Shown in pieces: positions 42,900 through 53,635 of a stretch of DNA of 64,000 nt. Positions within the stretch are counted from its first letter, which is position 1, and the number at the start of each line of letters is the position of its first letter. A model generated the notes under the pieces. That model was not told the DNA's origin. It made no database searches and was given only the letters and a program-made list of their open reading frames with translations. Origin of the DNA: Craspedostauros australis (Eukaryota > Bacillariophyta > Bacillariophyceae > Mastogloiales > Achnanthaceae); the NCBI GenBank assembly GCA_026770025.1, contig JAMXDE010000006.1, positions 1,612,001-1,676,000 on the forward strand, written 5' to 3'. A program made the translations under genes and the position numbers.

Positions 42900-43652
42900 A
42901 TGATGTCCAAGGCTGTGAGTATGTGGGTGTGTCCGTTCGTGATGTTGGCTGCCATCTTTCATGATGCGTCTGCCCTTGCTCCACCAAAGACAGTCTCCCA
43001 ACAGACACAGCAACAGCAACATGCAGCCGTCCATGAAACGAGACGACAAGTGCTGCGAACGGTGACGGCCTCCTGGATCGTCGCCGCAACAACAACAGGC
43101 ACACCTGCGCAAAGCGAAGCGAAGTGCACCGACATCGAGAGCTGTCGCGAAATTGGTGAGAAGAAGGTGGAGCAAGACCTGTCGGACAACCCCGTGATCC
43201 CCCTCGCCAACGGGGTCCGGTACAAGCTGCTGAAACCTGGATACGGTGACAAGACGGTAGAGAAAGGATCCACGATCGACCTCATCTATGTCGTCAACAC
43301 CCCGGCTCGGTACATGTTCAGCCAAGGTTTCGGTTTGGAAAAGATCGACACAGGGTTTGGCCAGAAGCAGACGGATCTAGGCATCGGCAGTTACCTCGTG
43401 ACGTTGGGGACCAAGCACCTGCCGATCGGAATCGAGGACGCGCTGATTGGCATGAAGAAAGGAGAGCGACGCAAGGTCGAGGTGCCGCCGAGCGTCGGTT
43501 TCGATACGTCAGACTGGAAGCCTGCCGCGTCAACACCGGCCGGCAAGGCCGTTGTAGAGAACTACAAGAAGTTGATTCGCGGCAGCGGCCCCAACAATCC
43601 ACCGTTCGCAGCCCCGACGATATGGCAGATCGAGGTGTTGAGCATCCGCTAG
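42900..43652 (+). CDS. FKBP-type peptidyl-prolyl isomerase, thylakoid lumen
   Basis: Single exon, 250 aa. The presequence has three parts. A signal peptide (residues 1-22) ends at ASALAP (23-28), the plastid entry motif of diatoms. A transit region carries twin arginines (R48-R49). A hydrophobic lumen-targeting stretch (VTASWIVAATTTG) ends near AQSEA (70-74), so export by the Tat route into the lumen is likely. The FKBP domain covers ~105-250 (VRYKLLKPGYGD, VEKGSTIDLIYVV, IGIEDALIGMKKGERRKVEVPP, PTIWQIEVLSI). Several active-site aromatic residues of classic FKBPs appear replaced, as in many lumen FKBPs, so isomerase activity may be low. Role: folding or assembly of photosynthetic complexes. 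Confidence 0.87.
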   Translation: MMSKAVSMWVCPFVMLAAIFHDASALAPPKTVSQQTQQQQHAAVHETRRQVLRTVTASWIVAATTTGTPAQSEAKCTDIESCREIGEKKVEQDLSDNPVIPLANGVRYKLLKPGYGDKTVEKGSTIDLIYVVNTPARYMFSQGFGLEKIDTGFGQKQTDLGIGSYLVTLGTKHLPIGIEDALIGMKKGERRKVEVPPSVGFDTSDWKPAASTPAGKAVVENYKKLIRGSGPNNPPFAAPTIWQIEVLSIR

Positions 43653-45303
43653 AAGAGTGCCAGCTGCGTTGCGTCCCATGGCGCGCATAACATGGTATGG
43701 CATGGCATCGAATTAGCGGATGCCTCCTCAAGTCTACTCTAACCGAATGCATAAGTCTCTAGAGAGAGAGAGAGAGAGAGAGAGAGGTGCATCTCGATGG
43801 ATCTCTCTCTAACGAAGTGGAAAGGGCTGTTGTGTATTTCTCCAATGTTTGTTGTGCCATGTTTGATGTTTGATGGATGCTGGATGATGGACAGATCGAT
43901 CTGCGCGAGGTGGCAACACCAGACTTGATTTGATTGTGGTGAATTTTGTGATTGTGGTATGTTGATGCTGAATTGTGAACTGATTGCGGTCGGGCTCCTC
44001 TCTTGTGGCTTCCACCATCTTCGGTGGCAACTGAGAAGAAAGTGGGAGACATCAACGCCATCAACCGCATCGGCGTCATTCGGGACTTCCAAGGTGAGCA
44101 GCCTCTATGTAACCATGTGGCTGCCAACGGGCGTTTCGGCGGTTAACCATTTCTTTCCAAAATCATGTGTTTTGGTTGGCGCCAGAATCGGAATCCGACA
44201 TCATTCCACCTTTCGGTTCGGTTGTGTTTACGAAGTCGCGGACAACAACAACGGGCACATCATGCGTTTATCGATGATTCTGTGCCGAACAGGCTTTCCT
44301 TTCTCAATTTCTTACGGTTTCTGTCCCATACTGCATCGACACGCTTCACGAAATGCTTTTTGCACACGTTTGGCGAACAACGCAGGTACTCGAATGTTAC
44401 AGTACCGTTACGGGCAGTTCGAGAGGGAAGCGAAAGGCTCACGGATGGGTGATGTGTTCCAGGACAGAAAACACGAAGAATCGAGCACCAACACTCTATC
44501 TGTACTCTGACCCAAGTTTAGTCATACTCACCTCTCTGACACCATGGCTCCCAAACATCTCTGTTCTGTCCTGACCGAATATGATCTCCAGAGAGAGAGA
44601 GAGAGAGGGTACTTCATTACTTCACTGGTCAGCTTGATCATGGCCGCCATACATTGCACCTCTCTGAGAACGAAAGCACAAAAGCACGAGAGACAAGAAC
44701 CGGGCGCGCCATCGGAAGCGATAGCAACAACCGGTGAAGCTGGAGGCGACGCTCCGCCTCTACCTCAAACTGCATCTGCATGTGCATCCGCAATATTGCT
44801 TTGGATCTGAGGTTGCTTCCGGATGAAGCCTCCAAAAGCTTGCGAACCATCACAAGGGAAGAGATGGCGAAGTTGATGATGATGATGATGATGAAGTTGT
44901 TGAGACAGCATTCTCAACTCCGCTCTGCACCCTGACACAATCCGCAACAAAGAACATGGTGGTGTCGCGACGAATAGACTTCGTCATGAATGTAGACGAA
45001 AGGAGAGGTCGAAGAAGTCAAGGCTCGTGTGGAAATAGAGACTAAGCAATGTCGTCGGAAGCCCAACACACCCACCACACAAACTCGTTCCTCGCAGCCA
45101 CACCCATCAACAGATCCACCACGCAGCTCGATCCGCAAGAAGGAGGCAGTCTGGCACACACATCTCCACTGGCACTCACCTTGTTCAGACCATTGGTGGC
45201 ATCAGCAGCATCTGCATCCAGAGATTGTGAGGTCGAAGACGAAGGAAAGCTCGAGCAACAGAGCAACAACAGCAACGACAGCAATAGTATCACAAATCTG
45301 ACC
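43653..45303. other. Intergenic region with microsatellites and one candidate exon
   Basis: A CTCTAGAGAGAG run is at 43758-43785, ~105 bp after the FKBP stop; a second (GA)n is at about 44590-44608; (GAT)n is at about 44876-44897. A likely coding segment ends at 44093 (listed separately). A further stretch (about 44808-44860, ...DEASKSLRTITREEMAKL) may be coding, but its exon borders are unclear. Confidence 0.45.
44033..44093 (+). CDS. Possible internal exon of an unrecognised gene
   Basis: The frame KKVGDINAINRIGVIRDFQ uses AAC, ATC, GCC, GGC and GAC codons, matching confirmed genes here, and ends in a consensus donor G|GTGAGC at 44094. A plausible acceptor (CAACTGAG) precedes it after a pyrimidine-rich stretch. 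Partner exons could not be placed with confidence, and no family was recognised. Confidence 0.3.
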
Positions 45304-46221
45304 ATGAGCAGCCTCAAATTCGTGATGAACGCCACGAGGAAGAGCGCCGGTTCTGCCATCGCAGCCAGCGTTCTGGGTCGTTCTGCGGCCGTCCCAGGTG
45401 TTGCCGCAGTTGCTGCCAACCCGCGGCCGATGGAGGCTGCGCGGATGTCGCAGCAAGTGCCAGCGCGATCGTTTGGAAGCGGAGGTGGTACGAGAGGAGC
45501 CAGAGGCCACGGTTGGTGGGTGAATTACAGAGCAGGAAAGGGCGGTCGCCATCTGCAGGGGGAGTACCATCATCTGGACTTGGAGTCCCTCAAGAAGTGG
45601 AATGATGCCGTGTTCTCGCTGGGCAGCCAGTTCGCGTACATGGACGTCGTCCTGGAATCCATGCTCAAACGCGACAACGATGCATCCGCCACGTCGGAGG
45701 ATGGCGACGATGATGCCGATAACACCGCGCATCGGCTGGTGATCGAGCTGGCCTCGGAGGCATTCCCCAAGGCATCCGACAACTTCATCAAGCTGCTGCA
45801 AGCCGAGGAGTTTGGATACAAGTCTTCCATCCTTCACCGCATCGAGCGCAATGTTGGCTTCGTCGGTGGCAACGTGTGGAACGATACAGGCAGATGCGCG
45901 GATGAGCATCGAATGATCTCCTCGGCGAACTGCATGGAGCAGACCGAGAAGATGGTCCTGTCACACGTGCCTGGCGTCATCACCATGCTGTCACAGCGGG
46001 TCAAGGAGATCGATTCTCGCTTCATCATGTGCACCAATCATGCACCGCACATGGACGGCATGGCGGTTGCCATCGGACGGCTAAATGAGGAATCGATAGA
46101 AACGCTGAAGGAATGGCAGAGCACGCTCATCACTCGGATGGGACGGCCGAGCACAGTCAACGTGCGCATCGTGGACTGCGGACTTCTGGATGGCGCAGAT
46201 GAGAGTCCGGCGGCTGCCTGA
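45304..46221 (+). CDS. Divergent cyclophilin-like protein, probably mitochondrial
   Basis: 305 aa from the ATG at 45304; the open frame begins at 45049, but the later start gives a typical mitochondrial presequence (MSSLKFVMNATRKSAG ... ARSFGSGGG). Residues ~135-300 resemble a cyclophilin-type domain: LVIELASEAFPKASDNFIKL (strand and helix), FVGGNVWNDTG, PGVITMLSQ, RFIMCTNHAPHMDGMAVAIGRL. The catalytic Arg/Phe signature of active cyclophilins is not seen, so it may be a scaffold or chaperone rather than an isomerase. A glycine/tryptophan-rich stretch (GHGWWVNYRAGKGGRHLQG) precedes the domain. A CTCTAGAGAGAG run is ~30 bp after the stop. Divergent homology; the family call is moderately sure. 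Confidence 0.65.
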   Translation: MSSLKFVMNATRKSAGSAIAASVLGRSAAVPGVAAVAANPRPMEAARMSQQVPARSFGSGGGTRGARGHGWWVNYRAGKGGRHLQGEYHHLDLESLKKWNDAVFSLGSQFAYMDVVLESMLKRDNDASATSEDGDDDADNTAHRLVIELASEAFPKASDNFIKLLQAEEFGYKSSILHRIERNVGFVGGNVWNDTGRCADEHRMISSANCMEQTEKMVLSHVPGVITMLSQRVKEIDSRFIMCTNHAPHMDGMAVAIGRLNEESIETLKEWQSTLITRMGRPSTVNVRIVDCGLLDGADESPAAA

Positions 46222-46605
46222 GGCGTTATGCCTGGCAAGTAAGAGGAGGACTCTAGAGAGAGAGAGAGAGATAGGCAGCGTAATCATAGAACAGAGTATG
46301 GCATGCACCAGAACAGTTTGGAGCACTCTGCTGAGGTACCATACCAAACGCTGTTGGTCGACGAGGGAAGTGCGAGCTCCAACAAGGTTAAGCTGCGGCA
46401 TTTTCGACTGTGAAGAAGAGGTTGTGCTTCTCTCTCTCTCCATGACGTTGTTGTCTGTCATTATTGTATGGCATTATGTCTTAGCGCATGCACTTAATAT
46501 GGTATGGTATTGTACGAGTATTCTATCGTAGAAAACACGATATGGGTTGCTTGTCCTCTCTTCTTCCTCCTCCTTCTTCGTTTGCTTCTGTTTGTCTGTC
46601 TATGA
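46222..46605. other. Convergent 3' spacer with (GA)n and TATGGTATGG motifs
   Basis: Contains ACTCTAGAGAGAGAG (46251-46265), GAGTATGGCATGC (about 46294), GGTACCATACC (46337-46347) and ATATGGTATGG (46497-46507). Probably 3' UTRs of the two convergent genes. Confidence 0.5.
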
Positions 46606-48309
46606 TCAACCCCATCTCATTATGACAGAACCCCAGGAGAGACCGGCGCCGAATCCTGACATTGCAATGACGTCGCCCTTTTTTACCCTGCCGCTTCGGA
46701 CCGCCTCATCGAACGCGAGGGGGATTGACGCTGCCGATGTGTTGCCGTATTCACTGAGGTTGGTGATGAGCTTTTCCTTGGGGATGCCCAGCTTCTTGGC
46801 CACCGTGTCCATGATGCGGATGTTGGCCTGATGCAGCAGCAGATGATCAACGTCGTCGACGGTCATCTCCGCGGCCTCCAGCGCTTCCTTGATCACCTTG
46901 GGGACCTCGCGCGTCGCAAACTTGTATACCTCCTGTCCGTTCATCGCCAGCTTTCCGTACCGGCCGGAGGCGATCACTGTGGGTTCGCCCGGCGTTGATA
47001 CTTCCTTTTCTTCATTGTCGATTCTGTGTTGTGTTGTGGTGGTGGCAAGGGGGATATGGAGAACGAGAAAGAGAACGTGGGCAGATTGATGTCATAGACA
47101 GATGTGAGCATTGGTGCATGGGTGTGTCAATAGTTGATGGAGCATCAGTGAATTGCGATTGAAACGAAGACCATCAGCGGATGAGCGTGAAGTGCAGGCT
47201 GAGCATTGCATTGAAAGTACCCCGATCAGCTTCCCCAGAAGTGCCCCATTCTGCATGATCCAGTGATGACCCAAACGCAGAGCGGCCGGCACTTCTTCCA
47301 ATTCAATCTATTCACTCTGCTCAAGCATTCGCTGTTCCAAATGTGATCTGGATATCATTGATCGTCCCAATGCGCCTCAACGCATTCCAATGCACTGTCA
47401 TTCAGTGTCACGCCATCCTTTCGTGTCTTCATTTGTTCACATGACATTCGTATCCATCCACAATATCTCTCCATTGTGTGTCACAGCAGGCAGCAACGTT
47501 GTCACCAATCCAAGTCTCTTTCAATCTCCATGTCGTGTAGAGCACTGTACTCCATTGCATCGTACTCTGTTGCACTCTATTGCATGCAAAACTCACCGAC
47601 AATTGAGGTCCTCATATCCATTGCCGTTGGAATGCGCCGAGTATCCCAGCAGACCTGGAGCGTCGGTATCCTGATTCGTGAGCACCATGGCGCCGGCACC
47701 ATCTCCGAAGAGAATGCATGTGTTGCGATCATCCCAATCCACCCACCGGCTGAGGGCGTCCGAACCGACAACGAGGGCATTCTTCATGGAGCCGTTGGTC
47801 AGAAACTGTCCCGCCGTGAAGGCACCAAAGAGGAATCCCGAACAGGCCGCCGTGAGATCAAAGGCGACGGTGTGACGCGTGCATCCCAATTCGGAAGCGA
47901 TGACGGTGGCATCACCGAAGAGATCGTCGGGCGACGACGTGCAGCAAATGACAATGTCAATGTCTTCGGGATCGATGCCGGCCATGTCGAGGGCATTCTT
48001 GGATGCCTGCGTGCCGAGGGAACGCAGCGTCTCATCGGCCAGCAGGACGTGGCGGTTGGAGATGCCGGTGCGCGTGTTGATCCATTCATCGCTCGTCTCG
48101 ACGATGGACTCGAGATCGACGTTGCTGATGCTGGTTTTGGGTGTGGCTGAACCGATTCCGATGGGACGGCATTGCATGGCCTTGCCCGTCACCATGCGCA
48201 ATGCTGTGGTTTGGTCCGTGCGGGAGAGAGATCGCGTGGGAGCGAAGGCCTCGATGGATTGGCTCGCGATCGACAAGGTAACGAGGAGGGCTGATGTGAT
48301 GAACTTCAT
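46606..48309 (-). CDS. fabH: 3-oxoacyl-ACP synthase III (KAS III), plastid
   Basis: Two exons: 48309-47597 and 47023-46606, with a 573-bp intron (CG|GTGAGT, CAACACAG|AATCG); the split codon restores NCRIDNEE; product 376 aa. It condenses acetyl-CoA with malonyl-ACP and so starts plastid fatty-acid synthesis. The signal peptide ends in EAFAPTRS (20-27), the classic diatom plastid junction. The catalytic triad is C156 in [10 protein letters not shown]302 in LHQAN and N332 in EYGNTSAAS. Start [10 protein letters not shown] and end [12 protein letters not shown] are typical of FabH. It is arranged head to head with fabB, 1.2 kb apart. Confidence 0.95.
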
Positions 48310-49505
48310 GGTTGGGATGTTGTCGTTGATGTTGTGTGGATGATGGTTGGGAATTGGAGGCTGCGTCGTATGTTACTTCGGTTGGTGTCAATACGAGTGC
48401 GATGGACGTCAAAGGTCTTGATCAGGATGCGGATGGTGATGATGGCTTCGATGAATGTCAGCGACGTTCCTGTCTTGACTAACTTCCAGAAAGAGAGAGA
48501 GAGAGAGAGAGTGTGTGTAGATGCCGGTCGCACTGACGGTAGACAATCGATGGTTCTGAACTACTCGCACGGTATTGGTTGGTAACTCTTCCCTTGGCTT
48601 CTTGCTCTGTCTCTGGTTTCGTTTTGTTTTGTTTTGTTTTGTTTGGATTGGATTGGATTGGTTTGGAGGTGGCTGATGCCGCTCTCGCTCTCCCTTGATG
48701 ATGATCATGCAAATCTCGTCGCAAGCCATCATCCGACATCACCACAAACAACGACAACAAACGACGTTGACGAGTCTTTGGACTGGCGACAGCCAATGAA
48801 AATCCACCATGTGTGGCTTAACCACGACTCGAACGCCAGGTTTCGCATTCATTTTTGATCGCTGGATCCTGAGTGACGTCAGTGTGATGGCATCTAATTA
48901 TGTATTCCAATGGAATATGAAATTTGGAATTTATGTATTTGGAGATGTCGTGGAGACTGGATTGGATCTTGTCAGTCGCGAGTCAAATGGGATTGGAACA
49001 CACACGAGATCTGTGGATGTCATTGTCATCACCGCCAAAACGTTGCTCTTTGGAAGCCATCATCAACGACGGCGTACGCGTGCGGTGTGTAGTTGTGGGA
49101 ACGCGGCGAGATGGCAATCGAAGCAGCAACAACAGAGAGAGGCAAAGAGGTGCTCTGCGACAGCGACAAGCAACAGCGATAACCACAACAGAGCGTGACC
49201 ATCGGCCAACGACGACATCATCGTCAACACACGAGGCAGAAACGTGAGCAGTAACGCCAACAACGGACAACCTTGCCATCATCATCACCATCACCATCAC
49301 CGTTGCGTTCTCATCAACAACACTTCTGCGACCTTCACACAGAATACCAAACCTGCTCCAACCCGTCCACTCACGTTCCTCCGACAGACACGAAACCCCG
49401 ACCTTCCAAACAACATCATCCAATCTCAACGTCGTGCACAAAGCCGAAGCAAAACCCAAACAAAGACCCTCCACAGTTAGCAACAGTAGCAGCAACAGCA
49501 TCAAG
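48310..49505. other. Shared 5' region of divergent fabH and fabB
   Basis: Likely holds both promoters. Visible low-complexity blocks are: (GA)n at about 48486-48512, (GTTTT)n and GATTG repeats at about 48618-48662, CAACAA-rich sequence, and (CATCAC)n at about 49277-49300. No TATA box or known site can be named with confidence. Several ORFs on both strands look like chance frames through repeats. Confidence 0.55.
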
Positions 49506-51566
49506 ATGAAGTTCCAAGCAGCCATCTTCTTTTTGACGGCTTCGACCGCCCTCGGATTCTCCGCTCAGCCCAATGCCCGCGTCGGAATCAACTCGCAGCC
49601 AGGTGTGTTTATCTCTTTCCTTGACTATTACCTGATGCTGCGTGACCATCTTCCATATCTTCCGCAGCCATCGGCTCGAAGCAGATGGATTGGAGGGGAT
49701 CACATCCTCACGGGTGGTGTCACTTGGATTTGGACAACGTAGACAAGGTTCCTGCCTTTGCATCATATTCGTGGAGACGACAAGTGCTTGTGTTGTTATA
49801 AACGGTGATCGGCAGAGAATCCCAATCGAAACGGTACTGCCGTGTTATGATTGCATCGGCATTGGTTCTGTTGTCACACCCACTTTGTGTTCTGCAGATA
49901 GAGCAGAGCGCTGCCGGAATGAATGCAACGCTTGCCCATTCCCATCATCACCATCATCATCATCACTTGCACATATCACTCACGCGTCATCTCCGTCCAT
50001 CTCAACCTGTCTCCAACTCTCCCCATTCGTATCACAATCTCGGATATCACGCTTGCTCACCCACCCATCCAACAACACGTTGGTGCCACGCCTCCACAAA
50101 ATGCACAGCCTCCTCCACCGCCTTGAACGCCAAGCGCGTCGTGGTCACAGGAATGGGCATCGTCTCCTGCCTCGGAAACACCCTGGAGGATGTCACAGAA
50201 TCCTTGAAAACCGCCACGCCCGGCATCACCTTCGCGGAAGAATTCGCCGAGCTCGGCATCCGCAGTCAGGTCTTCGGACGCCCCTCCCTCGAGGATGACG
50301 ACTTCAAGGAGCTCATCCCAAAGACGGCCCTGCGATTCATGGGATACAACGCCAAATACGCCTTCATCGCCATGGAGCGTGCCATCGAAGATTCCGGATT
50401 GAAGCCGGAGGAGTACCAGGGAAATCCACGTGCCTGTGCCATCATCGGACAGGGCGGAACCAGCATCCCGGACATCGTCGAGACGGTCGAGGCCGTCAAG
50501 AGCGGCGCCAAGAGATGGAAGAACAAGGTTGGACCCTTCCGAGTCACGCGCTCCATGGGATCCACCTGCAGCGCCGTCCTCGCCACGCACTTCAAGGTGC
50601 AGGGACCCAGCTACTCCATCTCCAGCGCCTGCAGCACGGGTGCGCATTGCATCGGAACCGGATTCGAGCAGATCCTTCTCGGCAAGGCCGACATCGCCTT
50701 CTGCGGAGCTGGTGAGTTGCAACCTGCATTTGATTTGATGGGTGTTCAGCGAAATATTGGAGACATGTTGTTCTTACAATATCATTACAACTCACACATT
50801 TGCTCTCCTGAACGCATCTGCGTCACAATCATACCAATGCAATATCCATGCACCGCGACGCCATGCAACGCAATGCAAATCTTTTGAAACAGGCGAGAAC
50901 GTCAACTGGCAATTCACTAGTATGTTCGACTGCATGGGCGCCCTCTCCACCTCGTACAATGACGATCCAAAGACCGCCTCCAGAGCATTCGACAAGGAGC
51001 GAGATGGATTCGTGATCGCCGGAGGCGGCGGCATCATCGTCCTCGAGGACCTGGAACACGCCAAGGCGCGCGGGGCCAAAATTTACGCCGAGCTCGTGGG
51101 ATACGCCGCCAACTCCGACGGTTACGACATGGTGGCCCCGTCCGGTGTCGGCGGACAGCAGTGCATGGAGCTGGCGATCGCCGACGCCGCGCGCAACGCC
51201 GATGACAAGCCCATCGAATACATCAACACGCACGGAACCTCCACGCCCGTCGGCGACGTCATGGAGCTCGGTGCCATCAAGACTCTGTTCACCGAGAAGG
51301 GATACCAACCAAACGTGGGATCCACCAAATCGCTCAGCGGGCACGCCCTGGGAGCCGCTGGCGTCCACGAGGCCATCTACACCTTGCTCATGATGAACAA
51401 CGACTTCATGGCCGAATCCGCCAACATCAATGACCTGGTCGACGAGGCCGAGGGCATGAACATTCTGACGGAACGAAAAGAGGGTGCATTCAAGCGGGCC
51501 ATGTCAAACAGTTTTGGATTCGGAGGCACGAACTGCGCCCTGGTCTTTGACAAGTACGAGGAGTAA
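49506..51566 (+). CDS. fabB: 3-oxoacyl-ACP synthase I (KAS I, FabB type), plastid
   Basis: Three exons: 49506-49602, 50109-50711 and 50893-51566; introns of 506 and 181 bp, both phase 1 (donors GTGTGT and GTGAGT; acceptors CACAG and AACAG); product 457 aa. It elongates acyl-ACP with malonyl-ACP in the plastid. Exon 1 encodes a signal peptide with an ASTALGFSA junction. Catalytic residues: C207 in SSACSTG, H347 in [12 protein letters not shown]379 and H384 in [14 protein letters not shown]. The segments [23 protein letters not shown] and MVAPSG match bacterial FabB more than FabF. The ORF upstream of 50109 is intron sequence. Confidence 0.93.
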
Positions 51567-52153
51567 ATGCCAAACGAATGCATGCCATGTCGAGTGCAGC
51601 AAACAGGCGCTAGCATATAGTATGCATGATCTCGTACGTAGAGCAATCGAACGAAGGCACGAAGCAATGCAGTAGTCGTCTCGTACAGCTATAAATGAAA
51701 TGAATCGAAACTACAAGTGCGAGCCATTACATGAATGATGAGTTCTGTGCGTTTGTGGGAGCATTGGTAATGATGCGTCATTACATAGGTCGTAGCTCGT
51801 ACGCGACCTCATGCCGTCTCCTGAGACGGATAAGAGTTCATGATGCGATGCCACCCTCCTCACGCACCAAACAGCGCAACCGTCGAACATACGTATGGTA
51901 CATGAGAGCATCACGGGACATACAAGGTGTACCTGACTCGGAACGCACACCTTGCAGTCACAGGGGACTTGACAATACTCGTACGAGTAGTACGTAACTC
52001 ACTCCAGTAATTCTAATACTACATTCTCTCTCTCTCTCTCTCTGGAGTAGTACACTCTGGATTAGTACACTCTGAAGAGCACAGTTCCGCTCTCCGCAAA
52101 CTCCAAGCCGGATGGAACAACATTGAGTTCTCTCCTGCGAAGCCTGCTACCGC
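51567..52153. other. Convergent 3' spacer with repeats
   Basis: Contains ACTCGTACGAGTAGTACG (about 51978-51995), an inverted repeat, followed by (CT)n at 52026-52044 and two direct copies of TTAGTACACTCTG-like sequence (about 52049-52075). No gene was recognised. Confidence 0.5.
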
Positions 52154-52903
52154 TCACAGCACGTTCGACATCACCGAATTGGCAGCATCCTTGGACATGG
52201 TGCTGTTGGTTGGGAGCACACTACGGAGCATCCAGCCTGTGGCGGTCTGACCACGAACTGCGAATGCGGTCTGTTGTTTGGACGATTCTGCCATAGTCAC
52301 CACCAACGCGTAGAATGCATCCTCCGTTCCACCCGAAGGGTCAGCGCGGCTGCTGTTGCTGCCTGTGCTGCTCAATCTACCGGTATCATCGAACCTGGTG
52401 AACTTCCAACCAACGTGCTGATAGGTTTGGGTGCCGCAATTGCAAACCAGCATGATCGACCAGGAGTATCCCGGGAACCAGGAATCCCTCGCGATCTTCT
52501 GCGATTGCGCCTCGGTGAAGTACACCTGCTGCCTCCCCACATTGCGCGTCAAAACAAGCTGGAACGGTAGCTCCTTCTCGGAAATGCGCTTGGGCTGACG
52601 GAACTGGTACAGCGGAACGGAAGCATCGCCGATCTTGACGTGCATGATCTTGTCGAGGGTATCCGGCTGCGTCTCCTTGATTTCGGCGATGTACGCCGTG
52701 GGATCAAAGAGGCTCTGCAGATCAGCGACGCAGGACGCGGCGTCGCTGCAGCTGGCAGCATCGGACACCTCGGTCTGGTGGAGGTTCCCAGTCACCTTGA
52801 CCTCCACGTCTCGTCCACCGACGCCGGCGGCGAGCAGCAGAACAAGTGCGGCAGCGGCGACGTAAAGACGAAGCGGAATCGACTTGCTCATCTTCGCCTT
52901 CAT
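52154..52903 (-). CDS. Secreted protein of unknown function
   Basis: 249 aa from the ATG at 52903, chosen because a signal peptide follows directly (KSIPLRLYVAAAALVLLLAAG). The frame is open further upstream, but that part is not signal-like. The mature part has two cysteines in SCSDAASC, later a CNCGT pair, and a mixed alpha/beta pattern (MHVKIGDASVPLYQF, PFQLVLTRNVGRQQVYFTEA, WSIMLVC, DAFYALVVTMAESSKQQTAFAV). No family was recognised. Codon use matches real genes here. The gene is convergent with fabB. Confidence 0.65.
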   Translation of the reverse strand: MKAKMSKSIPLRLYVAAAALVLLLAAGVGGRDVEVKVTGNLHQTEVSDAASCSDAASCVADLQSLFDPTAYIAEIKETQPDTLDKIMHVKIGDASVPLYQFRQPKRISEKELPFQLVLTRNVGRQQVYFTEAQSQKIARDSWFPGYSWSIMLVCNCGTQTYQHVGWKFTRFDDTGRLSSTGSNSSRADPSGGTEDAFYALVVTMAESSKQQTAFAVRGQTATGWMLRSVLPTNSTMSKDAANSVMSNVL

Positions 52904-53435
52904 GTTGATGATGCTGGTGCTGATGCTGATGATACTTGCGCACTTTGGCACTGGTGATGCTGGCGGGAGGGATGTCGTTGTGGAGGAAGAGGCAGCAAGT
53001 GGAGTATCTTTTTGGTTGTTCTGTGTTCTGTGCCTCTCCCAAAACTGGGCAACTCCGCGGCGAGGTGCAATCCACAATCCAAACAAGTTATTACGACCCC
53101 ATTCAGGGTACGATCGTACGTTCCTGCCGATTTTTTATCGGATAACATTACTTTATTAGCACACGGTGTAGCGTCTTGTGCATAGGATTAGATATATTTA
53201 GCTAGCTTCTACGACACAAGAACCTGGCTGACTTGTCATCGTCGTGGACGAGAATGATGACGTCATTGACGGTCGATGTCAGGCTGCAATGGTATCGAAC
53301 GGTGTGGATGGCGATGTTGTGGCAGATTCGGCGCCGCGTTGATTCCTCGCGTCGTTTTGGATTTGGCTTGGCGAGGGGTTGCCTCCTTTGTTCGTGTTGT
53401 GTCATGGAGCACGGCGATGGTGGTGGCATCCCTAC
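52904..53435. other. Intergenic upstream region
   Basis: 5' flank of the secreted-protein gene. Nothing else was recognised before the minisatellite. Confidence 0.4.
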
Positions 53436-53635
53436 ACGTCCACTTCCACGTCCACTTCCACGTCCACTTCCACGTCCACTTCCACGTCCACTTCCACGTC
53501 CACTTCCACGTCCACTTCCACGTCCACTTCCACGTCCACTTCCACGTCCACTTCCACGTCCACTTCCACGTCCACTTCCACGTCCACTTCCACGTCCACT
53601 TCCACGTCCACTTCCATGTCCACTTCCACGTCCAC
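53436..53635. repeat. 12-bp minisatellite, about 16.7 copies
   Basis: Unit ACGTCCACTTCC repeated head to tail for 200 bp. One unit has a T for C at about 53617, otherwise copies are uniform, so expansion is recent. Because 12 is a multiple of three, all six frames stay open through the array and produce spurious repeat ORFs. Confidence 0.95.

Noticed and set aside
43959-44510. 183-codon plus-strand ORF
   Set aside because: It uses a different frame from the codon-biased exon at 44033-44093, and has no domain.
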